Source: Elusimicrobiota bacterium (lineage in GTDB: Bacteria; RUG730). From it: a DNA stretch of 10,704 nucleotides. Shown in pieces: positions 1 to 7,285 of the stretch. Location: positions 1-10,704 of the forward strand of contig JAIRLV010000137.1 in NCBI GenBank assembly GCA_031259185.1, read 5' to 3'. Position 1 is the stretch's first letter; every line of letters starts with the position of its first letter. Below the pieces are notes generated by a model, which saw only the letters and a list, made by a program, of their open reading frames with translations, was not told the origin of the DNA and searched no databases. Made by a program: the position numbers and the translations under genes.

Positions 1-1
1 G

Positions 2-1264
2 AAATATACCAAAAAAAATAATAATAAAAATGTTTTTTACTTGGCGGAAATTTTAAAAGAAAAACTAGAAAAACAAAAAAAATTTCAAGAAATTTTTGAA
101 ATAAAATTAAAAAAAAATGAAAAATTTCAAACATTAAGTTTTTCTATAATTTTGAAAAATTCAAAAAAAATATTTTTTCATTTTGACATTGCAACTTTGA
201 GAGATGAAAAATATGATTTTTCTGGAGCTTTGCCCACAGTAATTAGAACTGATGATTTTTCTAAAGACATAAAAAGACGAGACATTACTATTAATTCAAT
301 TGCGATTCAATTAAATAGTGATAAAAATTTTAAACTAAAAATAATAGATATTTATAATGGATTTGATGATTTAAAAAATAAAAAAATTAAATTAAATTAC
401 AAGACAAGCTTAATTGACGATCCTACTAGAATTTTTAGAATTATTCGTTTTGCAAAAAGGCTTGACTTTAATTTTGATAAACAAACTGAAAAAAATTTGA
501 AAAATGCAATAAAAAATAAATTTTATGACAGAATTAGCAAAACTAGAGTTTTGAATGAATTAAAAAAAATTTTTGAAGAAACTAAATATACAAAGATTTT
601 TATTTTCATGTATGAATCAGGTTTGATAAAGTCCATTAACAAAAAATTCAGGAAAAATACAAAAAATTTACAAAAAATTCTAAAAAACTTTAAAAAATTT
701 GATGATTTTTTATTTTATTTACAAATTTATGATTTTGAATTAGAATTTGAAAAGTGGTTTATATATTTTTTGATAATTTGTAAGGATTTAAATTTATCAA
801 CAAGGCGCCAGATTGTTAAAGATTTTAATTTTTCACAAGATAAAAAAGAAAATTTGTTGATTAATTTAGATAAATTTAAAAATTTTCATAATTTCCCCAT
901 AAAAAAATATATAAAAAAAAGGGGAAAGTCAAAATTTGAAGATTTAAAAAATTTAAAAAATTCTGAAATCTATTTTTTATTACAAAATTTAAATACAAAT
1001 TTTATAATATTTCTGATTGTAGTTTCTGAAAATAAAACTTTACAATCTAAATTTTTAAACTATTTACTAATTACAAAAAATATCAAACTTAGAATAGATG
1101 GAAATTTTATAAAAAATTTGGGAATAAAAGATGGTAAAAAAATTAGTGAAATATTGAAAAAAATATTAACTCAAAAACTTGATTATGGCTTCAAAAATAA
1201 AGAAACGGAAGAAGCTTTTGCCAAAAATTTTGTTTCTAAAATAAAACGAACACAAAATTTATAA
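2..1264 (+). CDS. tRNA nucleotidyltransferase / poly(A) polymerase family protein (CCA-adding type), 5'-truncated by window edge
   Basis: Enzymes of this family add CCA, or part of it, to tRNA 3' ends in the cytoplasm. The reading frame is open back to the window edge, so the gene starts upstream. The TTG at 41 is not a credible start, because the family's GG and DxD catalytic motifs, which should precede this part, are missing. Visible family landmarks in order are DIATLRDEKY followed by GALPTV, KDIKRRDITINSIA (usual form RRDFTINAMA), LIDDPTRIFRIIRFAKRLDF and ISKTRVLNELKKIF. The C-terminal tRNA-binding region then has LGIKDGKKISEILKKIL. The stop is TAA at 1262. Composition is extreme even for this window, with runs of Lys, Asn, Phe and Ile, which suggests relaxed AT drift although the core motifs persist. 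Whether it adds CCA, CC or A cannot be decided from this part. No partner gene is visible on the left. Confidence 0.88.
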   Translation, partial: KYTKKNNNKNVFYLAEILKEKLEKQKKFQEIFEIKLKKNEKFQTLSFSIILKNSKKIFFHFDIATLRDEKYDFSGALPTVIRTDDFSKDIKRRDITINSIAIQLNSDKNFKLKIIDIYNGFDDLKNKKIKLNYKTSLIDDPTRIFRIIRFAKRLDFNFDKQTEKNLKNAIKNKFYDRISKTRVLNELKKIFEETKYTKIFIFMYESGLIKSINKKFRKNTKNLQKILKNFKKFDDFLFYLQIYDFELEFEKWFIYFLIICKDLNLSTRRQIVKDFNFSQDKKENLLINLDKFKNFHNFPIKKYIKKRGKSKFEDLKNLKNSEIYFLLQNLNTNFIIFLIVVSENKTLQSKFLNYLLITKNIKLRIDGNFIKNLGIKDGKKISEILKKILTQKLDYGFKNKETEEAFAKNFVSKIKRTQNL

Positions 1265-1452
1265 AAAAATAAATTTACAATAAAAAAACTTTGTAAAATT
1301 TTGAAAACATATTTTAGAGTATATATTTTAAAATTAAAAACTTTTTGTGATTAATCCACTATAAATATGTTTTAGATATAAACAAAAATAAACTTTATAT
1401 TAAGTAAAATAAATATCATATATACTAAAATAAAGCCTTGAAGGGATATAAA
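1265..1452. other. AT-rich leader region before hisF, with inverted repeats
   Basis: This gap of 188 bp has no credible gene. A 7-bp inverted repeat TTTACAA (1274-1280) / TTGTAAA (1291-1297) with a short T run lies just after the preceding stop and could be a weak terminator. A longer 11-bp repeat pairs AAAACATATTT (1304-1314) with AAATATGTTTT (1363-1373) across a 48-nt loop. A TATACT box at 1421-1426 could be a -10 element for the his cluster, but no matching -35 is seen at normal spacing. In sequence this AT-rich, repeats of this size can arise by chance. Confidence 0.35.
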
Positions 1453-2214
1453 ATGTTGGCAAAAAGGATTATTCCTTGTATTGATATAAAAAATGGTAGA
1501 GTTGTAAAAGGAGTAAACTTTTTTGGCTTAATTGATGCGGGGGATCCTATTGAAATTGCAAAAAGATATGAAAAAGAAGGCGCTGATGAATTAGCATATC
1601 TAGATATCACTGCAACTTGTGAAAAGCGGGATATATTTTTTGACTTGATTCAAAGAACCGCCTCACAAGTTTTTATGCCGCTTACTGTTGGCGGCGGAAT
1701 TAAAACAATAGACGATATAAAATCTGTTCTTCGTGCCGGCGCCGATAAAGTTTCTATAAATAGCAGTGCAATAAATAACCCAAATTTAATATTAGAAGGC
1801 GCAAAGAAATTTGGCAAACAATGTATCGTTGTAGCAATTGATGCGAAAAAAAACGTAAATACTCCATCATGGAACGTCTTTATAAATGGCGGGAGAATTG
1901 ATACAGGGCTTGACGTAATAGCTTGGGCTAAAAAAGCTACCAGACTCGGCGCAGGGGAGCTTCTTTTGACAAGTATGGATAGAGATGGAACGAAAAATGG
2001 TTATGATATAGAATTGACAAAAAGGGTCGCTAATGCTGTCAACATTCCAATAATAGCTAGTGGAGGAGCAGGAGAAAAAAAAGATTTTTTAGAACTTTTT
2101 AATAAAACACAAAGCGATGCAGCTCTTGCAGCATCTATATTTCACTTTCAAAAAATAAAAATAAAAGATCTAAAAATGTATTTGAAAAAACATAATATAG
2201 AGGTAAGGTTATGA
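1453..2214 (+). CDS. hisF: Imidazole glycerol phosphate synthase, cyclase subunit HisF
   Basis: HisF forms the cytoplasmic IGP synthase with glutaminase HisH. It uses the ammonia HisH releases to convert PRFAR into imidazole glycerol phosphate and AICAR, linking histidine and purine synthesis. The protein is 253 residues, the family norm, and a (beta/alpha)8 barrel. Landmarks are [11 protein letters not shown] with catalytic Asp11, VKGVNF near 18-23, LDITAT at 50-55, phosphate-site TVGGGI at 78-83, VVAIDAK with catalytic Asp130, LTSMDRDGT at 172-180 and IIASGGAG at 200-207. I start at ATG 1453, not the in-frame TTG at 1438, because the family begins MLAKRIIPC and an AAGGG ribosome site sits 7 nt upstream. 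The stop overlaps hisI by 4 nt, so translation is probably coupled. HisH is not in the window. Confidence 0.97.
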   Translation: MLAKRIIPCIDIKNGRVVKGVNFFGLIDAGDPIEIAKRYEKEGADELAYLDITATCEKRDIFFDLIQRTASQVFMPLTVGGGIKTIDDIKSVLRAGADKVSINSSAINNPNLILEGAKKFGKQCIVVAIDAKKNVNTPSWNVFINGGRIDTGLDVIAWAKKATRLGAGELLLTSMDRDGTKNGYDIELTKRVANAVNIPIIASGGAGEKKDFLELFNKTQSDAALAASIFHFQKIKIKDLKMYLKKHNIEVRL

Positions 2215-2636
2215 ACGAACAAAATTTTTTGGAATTTGTTAAAAATATAAAATTCGGTAATGACGGCTTGATTGTTGTTATAACTCAGGACTTTAAGACT
2301 AACGAAGTTTTGATGTTAGCTTATATGAATAAAGAAGCTTTGAAAAAAACAATCGAAACAAAAATTGCAACCTATTGGAGTAGAAGCAGACAGAAATTTT
2401 GGGTAAAAGGCGAAACTTCTGGAAATATTCAGCATGTTAAAGAAATTTTTATTGATTGTGATGGAGATGCTATTTTATTAAAAGTTTTACAGATGGCTGA
2501 TGGTGGAAAATCAGATTTTGGAGCTGCTTGTCACACTGGATTTAGATCTTGTTTCTATAGAAAATTAGAAGCCGAAAAGTTAATAAAAATAGGCAAACCT
2601 ATATTCAACCCTGATAAAATTTATAGAAAAAATTGA
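2211..2636 (+). CDS. hisI: Phosphoribosyl-AMP cyclohydrolase HisI
   Basis: HisI opens the adenine ring of phosphoribosyl-AMP in the third step of histidine synthesis, in the cytoplasm. The 141-residue protein has the full family signature: [11 protein letters not shown] near 18-28, EVLMLAYMN at 32-40, [18 protein letters not shown] at 55-72, the metal motif DCDGD (Asp82, Asp84, Asp86) and the zinc cysteines Cys83, Cys107 (ACHTG) and Cys114 (SCF). It is a stand-alone cyclohydrolase: no HisE pyrophosphohydrolase domain follows. Several extra residues ([10 protein letters not shown]) lie between the VLQ strand and ACHTG, where many homologues have only a few. The ATG at 2211 overlaps the hisF stop as ATGA. 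A 44-nt gap separates it from the next gene, consistent with one transcript. Confidence 0.96.
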   Translation: MNEQNFLEFVKNIKFGNDGLIVVITQDFKTNEVLMLAYMNKEALKKTIETKIATYWSRSRQKFWVKGETSGNIQHVKEIFIDCDGDAILLKVLQMADGGKSDFGAACHTGFRSCFYRKLEAEKLIKIGKPIFNPDKIYRKN

Positions 2637-2680
2637 AAATTATTGAAAATTTTATTATAAATTAAAGGATTCATAAAAAT

Positions 2681-3475
2681 ATGAAAGTTTTATTTATTGC
2701 GGATATAATCGGGACACCCGGTATAGAAGTCCTACACAAAGAATTAAAACTACTTCTAACATTAGAGAATATAGATTTAGTTATAGCAAACGGCGAAAAT
2801 GCTGCTGATGGTTTTGGATTGACGCCAAAATTTGCTAATGAAATATTTGCTAGCGGCGTTGATGTAATAACTTTAGGGAATCATACTTGGGATAAAAAAG
2901 AAATTATACCTATACTTTGCGATAAACGAATAATTAGACCTATAAATTATTCAAATATAACTACTCCGGGTCAAGGTTATACTTTTGCAATGACAAAAAA
3001 AGGTGTCACGGTAGCTATAATTAATGCTTTAGGACAAATTTTTATGAATCCTATAGATTCTGCTTTTAAGGCTATAGATTCTATTTTACCCACAATTAAA
3101 CAAAAGACGAATATAATTATAATTGATTTCCATGCGGAAGCTACTTCCGAAAAATCAGCGCTTGGGTGGTATTTAGATGGGCGAGTTTCTGCTGTTTTGG
3201 GTACACATACTCATATAGCTACTGCAGATGAAAGAATTTTGGATAATGGAACAGCATTTATCACTGATGTCGGATTAACAGGTTCGCATAATTCTGTAAT
3301 TGGTATGAATAAAGAAAAAATTATCCAAAAATTTTTGACCCAAATGCCAATAAAATACGAGGTTGCTAATTCCGAAATTTTTATGCAAGGCGTCTTAGTT
3401 GAAATCAATGAAAATACTGGAAAAGCTATTTCTATTAATAGAATAAAAAAAGGGAAAGATGTATGGAAAATATAA
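2681..3475 (+). CDS. ymdB: YmdB-type metallophosphoesterase (TIGR00282-like), probable cyclic-nucleotide phosphodiesterase
   Basis: The 264-residue cytoplasmic protein matches the YmdB family, dimetal phosphodiesterases which in Bacillus act on 2',3'- and 3',5'-cyclic nucleotides and influence RNA turnover and developmental choices. All metal ligands expected for the family are visible: Asp8 (FIADIIGTPG), Glu39-Asn40 (NGENAADGFG), Asn67-His68 (TLGNHTWDKKEI), His151 (DFHAEATSEK) and His176/His178 (LGTHTHIATAD). The family block ITDVGLTGSHNSVIGM follows. Length is typical. An AAAGGA site lies 11 nt before the ATG. The gene is downstream of hisI by 44 nt and overlaps folD by 13 nt. RNase Y, its frequent neighbour in other bacteria, is not in the window. 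The precise substrate in this organism is inference. Confidence 0.93.
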   Translation: MKVLFIADIIGTPGIEVLHKELKLLLTLENIDLVIANGENAADGFGLTPKFANEIFASGVDVITLGNHTWDKKEIIPILCDKRIIRPINYSNITTPGQGYTFAMTKKGVTVAIINALGQIFMNPIDSAFKAIDSILPTIKQKTNIIIIDFHAEATSEKSALGWYLDGRVSAVLGTHTHIATADERILDNGTAFITDVGLTGSHNSVIGMNKEKIIQKFLTQMPIKYEVANSEIFMQGVLVEINENTGKAISINRIKKGKDVWKI

Positions 3476-4359
3476 ATTTAAAGGTATTGTCTTTTTCAAA
3501 GAATTCACAAAAAATCATAAATGGAACTGAAATATCTGAAAATTTAAAACTACAAGTAAAAAACGAAATTTTAAGCTTGAAAAATAAAATAAATCGTTCT
3601 CCAAAACTTGTCGTAATTTTAGTTGGCGAAAATCCAGCCTCAAAAGTTTATGTTGGAAACAAACAAAAAACTTCATTAGAAATTGGGATACAAAGCGAAA
3701 TTATAAAATTAGATGAAAATACAAATCAAAATGAACTTATTAATATAATCAAAAAGCTTAACGTAGATGCTAATGTAGATGGTATTTTAGTCCAGCTTCC
3801 TTTACCAAAACAAATCTGTGAACTTGAAATTTTGAAAACAATTAATCCTCTAAAAGATGTAGATTGCTTTCATCCAGAAAATGTTGGACTTATGCTTATT
3901 GGGAAACCTAGATTTTTGCCTTGTACTCCTGCAGGAATAATTGAAATGCTAAAGCAAAAAAATATTACATTAGAAGGTAAAAATGTAGTAGTTATAGGAA
4001 GGAGCAATATTGTAGGGAAACCTCTGGCTTTATTGCTTTTACAAAATAATGCTACTGTGACAATTTGTCATTCAAAAACAAAAAATTTAGAAAAATTAAC
4101 CCAAAAGGCTGATATTCTAATTGTTGCAATTGGCAAAGCTAATTTTTTAACAAAAGATATGATTAAAAAAAATTCTATAATAATTGATGTAGGAATAAAT
4201 AGAATTGATAATAAACTATATGGAGACGTTAATTTCAAAGATGTTTTTGAAAAAGCTTCTTTTATAACGCCTGTGCCGGGAGGAGTTGGGAAAATGACTA
4301 TAATTATGCTTATGAAAAATACCGTGTCTGCTTATAAAATTCATAATAAAATTATCTAA
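3463..4359 (+). CDS. folD: Bifunctional methylenetetrahydrofolate dehydrogenase / methenyltetrahydrofolate cyclohydrolase FolD
   Basis: FolD interconverts 5,10-methylene-, methenyl- and 10-formyl-tetrahydrofolate with NADP(H), feeding purine and formyl-Met-tRNA synthesis. Of 298 residues, the catalytic domain shows VGENPASKVYVGNKQK (Tyr63 and Lys67 of YxxxK), GILVQLPLP (Gln111) and INPLKDVDCFHPEN (Asp134). The Rossmann part shows VVVIGRSNIVGKPLALLL (177-192) and IIDVGINR. It ends with TPVPGGVGKMT. Two positions differ from the usual consensus: KDVDGF reads KDVDCF, and PGGVGPMT reads PGGVGKMT. About 15 extra residues precede the usual IINGTEIS start, but no other in-frame Met lies nearby and an AGGGA site sits 7 nt before this ATG, inside the ymdB 3' end. 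The 13-nt overlap suggests translational coupling. This is the last gene of the + strand cluster. Confidence 0.96.
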   Translation: MENINLKVLSFSKNSQKIINGTEISENLKLQVKNEILSLKNKINRSPKLVVILVGENPASKVYVGNKQKTSLEIGIQSEIIKLDENTNQNELINIIKKLNVDANVDGILVQLPLPKQICELEILKTINPLKDVDCFHPENVGLMLIGKPRFLPCTPAGIIEMLKQKNITLEGKNVVVIGRSNIVGKPLALLLLQNNATVTICHSKTKNLEKLTQKADILIVAIGKANFLTKDMIKKNSIIIDVGINRIDNKLYGDVNFKDVFEKASFITPVPGGVGKMTIIMLMKNTVSAYKIHNKII

Positions 4360-4445
4360 TTAAAAAAACTAAGTCAATTAAAATTTGGGTTTTTATCTAG
4401 TTTCAAAGCAATATTCTCTGTTTATAGTAATTAGTTTTACTGAAT

Positions 4446-5546
4446 TTAATGAGCATCTCTATTCAAGAATCTTTTATAATATTCTAATAAAAGACAAGTT
4501 ATTGGGATAGCTATTAAAAATCCAAAGAAGCCTAACAATTTTCCCCAAATTGATAACGAAAGGATTATCATAATTGGGCTAAGTCCTGTTTTTGATCCTA
4601 AAATTTTAGGAACTAAAATTGTATCTTGAATTATTTGTACTGCTGTAATAGCAATCGCTGTATATAATGCAGTTTTCCAAAACGGAATTCCTGTCTGGAT
4701 AGTTTTCAGCAATACTAATATGAAGGCTAATGGATAACCCAAAATTTGCATATATGGAATTATATTCAAAATCCCAAAAAATATCCCTAATAGTATTGCC
4801 ATTGGTAAGCCTACGATTATGAAACTCATACTAAATAAAACTCCTACGCAGAATGCGACTATCAGCTGCCCTCTAAAATAATTATCCATAGCATCTTTAA
4901 AAAGAAGTATAAAATTTAATATTGAGGCTCGCATTCTAAAAGGTATTAAAGTTAAAATATCAACTTTCAATCTTTTGAAACCAAACATCATAAAAATTAA
5001 ATATAAACATATAACAAGAAAGCCAAATATCCAAGCTATAAAACTAGCTGTCCCCGATATAATATACATAAAAGTTGGAAATATTTTTTTTGATACTTCC
5101 ATTAATAACGTCTGATAATTATCCGTATTTACAAAATAATTTATTTTGGGATTTTCTATCAAAATTTTTTTCAATTTTTCCCATAAATATGATTTAATTG
5201 TATAATCTGGAACTTGACTATTAAGATTATTATTAATCAAGTTTAATATTAATTTTTTTGTTTCTATTATTTCATTATTGATTTTAGGAATAATTATAAA
5301 AAAAATCCCAATTACAAAAATAAGTATTAATAAAATTGTTATACAAACAGCAATATTTCTATTCTTAATTTTACTTTCAAAAAATTCAATGATTGGATTT
5401 AGTAAATATAATAGAAGAAGCGCTATAGCAAATGGCACTAAAACAGAACTTAAATATCTAACCAAAAAAAATAAAATAATTCCAACTATACAAAAAAAAA
5501 TTAAATTTACTAAATTATCTGTTGAGAAACGATTTTTTAAAAACAT
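4446..5546 (-). CDS. AI-2E transporter / PerM-family membrane protein
   Basis: This 366-residue integral membrane protein belongs to the AI-2E transporter (PerM/YdiK/TqsA) family, whose members include exporters of autoinducer-2 and Na+/H+ antiporter-like proteins; the substrate cannot be told from sequence. Hydrophobic segments lie near residues 12-50 (two), 66-87, 157-187, 226-262, 266-282, 293-310 and 322-354. A polar stretch at 88-150 probably forms the family's extracytoplasmic region. Family signatures are FFGILNIIPYMQILGYPLAF at 256-275 and LGSKTGLSPIMIILSLSIWGKLLGFFGFLIAIP near 316-348. ATG at 5546 is preceded 8 nt upstream by a strong AAGGAG site. It follows tsaB on the same strand after 96 nt and converges with folD, with no convincing terminator in the 86 bp between them. 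Confidence 0.92.
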   Translation of the reverse strand: MFLKNRFSTDNLVNLIFFCIVGIILFFLVRYLSSVLVPFAIALLLLYLLNPIIEFFESKIKNRNIAVCITILLILIFVIGIFFIIIPKINNEIIETKKLILNLINNNLNSQVPDYTIKSYLWEKLKKILIENPKINYFVNTDNYQTLLMEVSKKIFPTFMYIISGTASFIAWIFGFLVICLYLIFMMFGFKRLKVDILTLIPFRMRASILNFILLFKDAMDNYFRGQLIVAFCVGVLFSMSFIIVGLPMAILLGIFFGILNIIPYMQILGYPLAFILVLLKTIQTGIPFWKTALYTAIAITAVQIIQDTILVPKILGSKTGLSPIMIILSLSIWGKLLGFFGFLIAIPITCLLLEYYKRFLNRDAH

Positions 5547-5554
5547 TAACGTAT

Positions 5555-5572
5555 CTCCTTTTCAATAAAGAG
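5555..5572 (-). promoter_or_regulatory. Possible hairpin covering the ribosome-binding site of the AI-2E/PerM gene
   Basis: On the - strand, CTCTTT (5572-5567) can pair with the Shine-Dalgarno AAGGAG (5560-5555) across a 6-nt loop, giving a 6-bp stem with one G-U pair. This would mask the ribosome site of the membrane protein gene. The stem is short and unproven. Confidence 0.25.
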
Positions 5573-5642
5573 ATTTTACTGTTTTGTTTAATAAAAAAAT
5601 TAAATTTTAACAATAACATTTTTATCATATTCATAAATAAGT

Positions 5643-6362
5643 TTATGCAAAACGCGATTTTTTCATTTCTTCTGCAAAAGTTTTACGAATATAAAAGGGT
5701 TTAACTTCAAAGTAATTTTTTTCTGACTTTGAATCTAAAGTTTCAGCAAATTTGATCAAATACGCATCATTCATTTCATTGTTTATTTCATTTTCATCAA
5801 AATTTATTATTTTCATTTTGTCATCACTTTCAATATTAAAATTTTTTATTTTATCATGTTTCAAAACTAACAGTTTTTCAAGCTTGTCTATTTTTTCTAA
5901 TTCGTTAACTAATTCTTTTGCATTAAAAATTTTATAATCTACAAAATCGTTTCTTTTTTTGTTTTTTATGTTATAAATTTTTGCATAAAATTCATTCCTT
6001 AACGCATCCAATAAAACTGCAATATAATCATAATCTAAAATTTTATTTTTGTATGAAAATATAAATTTAATTAAATCCAAAGCAATAATCGGAATAATTT
6101 TTATATTACAGATTTGAGAAAAAGCTCTTGCGAATGAAACGCCAACTCTTATTCCAGTAAAAGTTCCAGGACCAATATTTACAACTATTTTATCTATATT
6201 TTGTGAATTTATATTATTTTCTCTAAAAACTTTTTCTACAGTAAATATTAACTTATCGCTATGAACTAATCCTTCGTCGACTCTTTTTATAGAGTAATTA
6301 TCATTGATTTTCAAAGTAACTTCACAGATTTTTGTAGTCGTATCTATCCCCAAAATGATCAT
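5643..6362 (-). CDS. tsaB: tRNA threonylcarbamoyladenosine biosynthesis protein TsaB
   Basis: TsaB is the non-catalytic ASKHA-fold partner that dimerises with TsaD and, with TsaE, transfers threonylcarbamoyl from TC-AMP to A37 of ANN-decoding tRNAs (t6A). The 239-residue protein starts MIILGIDTTTKICEVTL, has HSDKL at 34-38, the family signature NIGPGTFTGIRVGVSFARAF at 62-81, LLDALRNEFYAKIY at 117-130, and ends with PFYIRKTFAEEM. This matches full-length family members. The ATG at 6362 has an AGGA site 10 nt upstream that overlaps the tsaE stop codon. It lies 12 nt behind tsaE, so the two are almost certainly cotranscribed. TsaD and TsaC are not in the window. The t6A product would modify the ANN-decoding tRNAs, including tRNA-Ile, substrate of the nearby ileS product. 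Confidence 0.95.
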   Translation of the reverse strand: MIILGIDTTTKICEVTLKINDNYSIKRVDEGLVHSDKLIFTVEKVFRENNINSQNIDKIVVNIGPGTFTGIRVGVSFARAFSQICNIKIIPIIALDLIKFIFSYKNKILDYDYIAVLLDALRNEFYAKIYNIKNKKRNDFVDYKIFNAKELVNELEKIDKLEKLLVLKHDKIKNFNIESDDKMKIINFDENEINNEMNDAYLIKFAETLDSKSEKNYFEVKPFYIRKTFAEEMKKSRFA

Positions 6363-6374
6363 CTTAAAATTATC

Positions 6375-6872
6375 CTATTTCAACTTTTTTATTTGAATAT
6401 TTCTTTTATGAAAATTATTTATGTGATTAATACCATTTTTCTTTTTTTCAAATATATAATCGATTTTTATCTCATAAAAATTATTTCTTGAATTTTTTAA
6501 ATTCCATATTTTTTTTGCTTTGTCAGCCCATTCTACAATACAAATGTTCTCTGAATTTATATAATCATCCCAACCAAGATATAAAATTTCCTCAATATTT
6601 TCTAATCTATATAAATCAAAATGATAACATTTTATTTGATTTTTGCCTGATACTATATCATACTCATTTATCAATTTAAATGAAGGACTATTGATAATTT
6701 TTTTTTTAATTCCTAATGATTTTAAAAGACTTTTGGTAAATACAGTCTTGCCGCTTCCTAAATTTCCAATTAGAAAAATATTATCTCCAACTTTTATTTT
6801 TTTAGAAAAATCTTGAGCTATCACTATTGTATCAGTATAGAGCCTTGAAATTATATTAGTATTTTTATACAT
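6375..6872 (-). CDS. tsaE: tRNA threonylcarbamoyladenosine biosynthesis ATPase TsaE
   Basis: TsaE is the P-loop ATPase that drives turnover of the TsaB-TsaD complex in t6A synthesis. The 165-residue protein carries Walker A GNLGSGKT at 36-43, SPSFKLINEY at 62-71, the family block HFDLYRLENIEEILYLGWDDY near 84-104, and IVEWADK at 111-117. The lysine-rich tail after about residue 137 is less conserved. The start is uncertain: ATG at 6872 gives a normal N-terminus (the TDTIVIAQDF segment aligns with the family), but no Shine-Dalgarno is visible and the next Met is absent. A sigma-70-like -10 box, TATACT, directly abuts this ATG, so translation probably relies on readthrough from the upstream regulator gene, or the message is leaderless. 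tsaB follows after 12 nt. Confidence 0.94.
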   Translation of the reverse strand: MYKNTNIISRLYTDTIVIAQDFSKKIKVGDNIFLIGNLGSGKTVFTKSLLKSLGIKKKIINSPSFKLINEYDIVSGKNQIKCYHFDLYRLENIEEILYLGWDDYINSENICIVEWADKAKKIWNLKNSRNNFYEIKIDYIFEKKKNGINHINNFHKRNIQIKKLK

Positions 6873-6975
6873 AGTATATTTAATATTACAATAAATTCAA
6901 AAATAAAAAAATTTTCTCATATCATTTTATTCTGCAATTTTAAAAATTTATAGAATATTTTAAAAATATATCTAT

Positions 6976-7182
6976 TTATTTTTTTCCTTGTCTTCCAATT
7001 AGTTCATCAATACTTACATTAAATGCATCTGCAAGTTTTTCTATGGTCTGTATCGTAGGATGAGTTGCGACATTCTGTTCTATTTTCGTTATAGCGTTGT
7101 AAGATAAGTTAGATTTTTCTGCTAATTTTTGTTGAGACCAACTATTTTTTTTTCTTAGCTCTTTTACATTTTTGTATAACAT
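6976..7182 (-). CDS. Small XRE-family (HTH_3) transcriptional regulator
   Basis: This 68-residue protein is a single Cro/C1-type helix-turn-helix domain with no effector domain. Recognisable elements are VKELRKKNSWSQQKLAEKSNLS (helices 1-2, residues 6-27), YNAITKIEQ (recognition helix, 28-36), then HPTIQTIEKLADAFNVSIDELIG (41-63). Size and layout resemble autoregulatory repressors, antitoxin-like regulators and restriction-modification controller proteins; none of these is proven. The ATG at 7182 has an AAGGAG site 6 nt upstream. It is transcribed away from ileS across a 280-bp region containing several dyads that overlap its likely promoter (TTGATT, 17 nt, TATACT), consistent with autorepression. 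tsaE follows on the same strand after 103 nt with no clear terminator between, so tsaE-tsaB may depend on it. Confidence 0.9.
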   Translation of the reverse strand: MLYKNVKELRKKNSWSQQKLAEKSNLSYNAITKIEQNVATHPTIQTIEKLADAFNVSIDELIGRQGKK

Positions 7183-7249
7183 TGTTTACTCCTTTTATTT
7201 TTTTTAATTTAATGTTATTTTTTAATAATAAATTTTTATATATTTTTAT

Positions 7250-7268
7250 TTTTAATAGTATATTAAAA
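7250..7268. promoter_or_regulatory. Dyad over the xre -10 box (candidate operator)
   Basis: TTTTAATA and TATTAAAA form a perfect 8-bp inverted repeat around GTA. Read on the - strand the centre is ATATACTAT, the same core seen in the dyads near ileS, and it contains the TATACT -10 box proposed for the regulator gene. Protein binding here would block that promoter. AT bias makes chance a real alternative. Confidence 0.4.
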
Positions 7269-7285
7269 TTATTCTTAAAAATCAA
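7257..7285 (-). promoter_or_regulatory. Likely sigma-70-type promoter of the XRE regulator gene
   Basis: On the - strand a -35 box TTGATT (7285-7280) is separated by 17 nt from a -10 box TATACT (7262-7257). Transcription would start near 7250, giving a leader of about 68 nt before the ATG at 7182. Both boxes lie within inverted repeats (7250-7268 and 7268-7292). Confidence 0.5.

Noticed and set aside
41-43. TTG start codon for the first gene
   Set aside because: The frame is open to the window edge and the family's catalytic N-terminus would be missing; the gene more likely begins upstream.
1425-1610. 61-codon open frame on the - strand over the hisF start
   Set aside because: It is antisense to conserved HisF N-terminal sequence, with no ribosome site or recognisable family.
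3211-3408. 65-codon open frame on the - strand
   Set aside because: It is antisense to the conserved metal-site region of the YmdB-type gene.
4360-4445. Bidirectional terminator between folD and the PerM gene
   Set aside because: Only weak pairings occur, such as AAAACTAA with TTAGTTTT across a 58-nt gap; no compact stem with a T run.
5278-5568. 96-codon open frame on the + strand, and similar frames at 5522, 5752 and 6488
   Set aside because: They are antisense shadows of the PerM, TsaB and TsaE genes, made of Ile/Phe/Leu/Lys runs without domain signatures.
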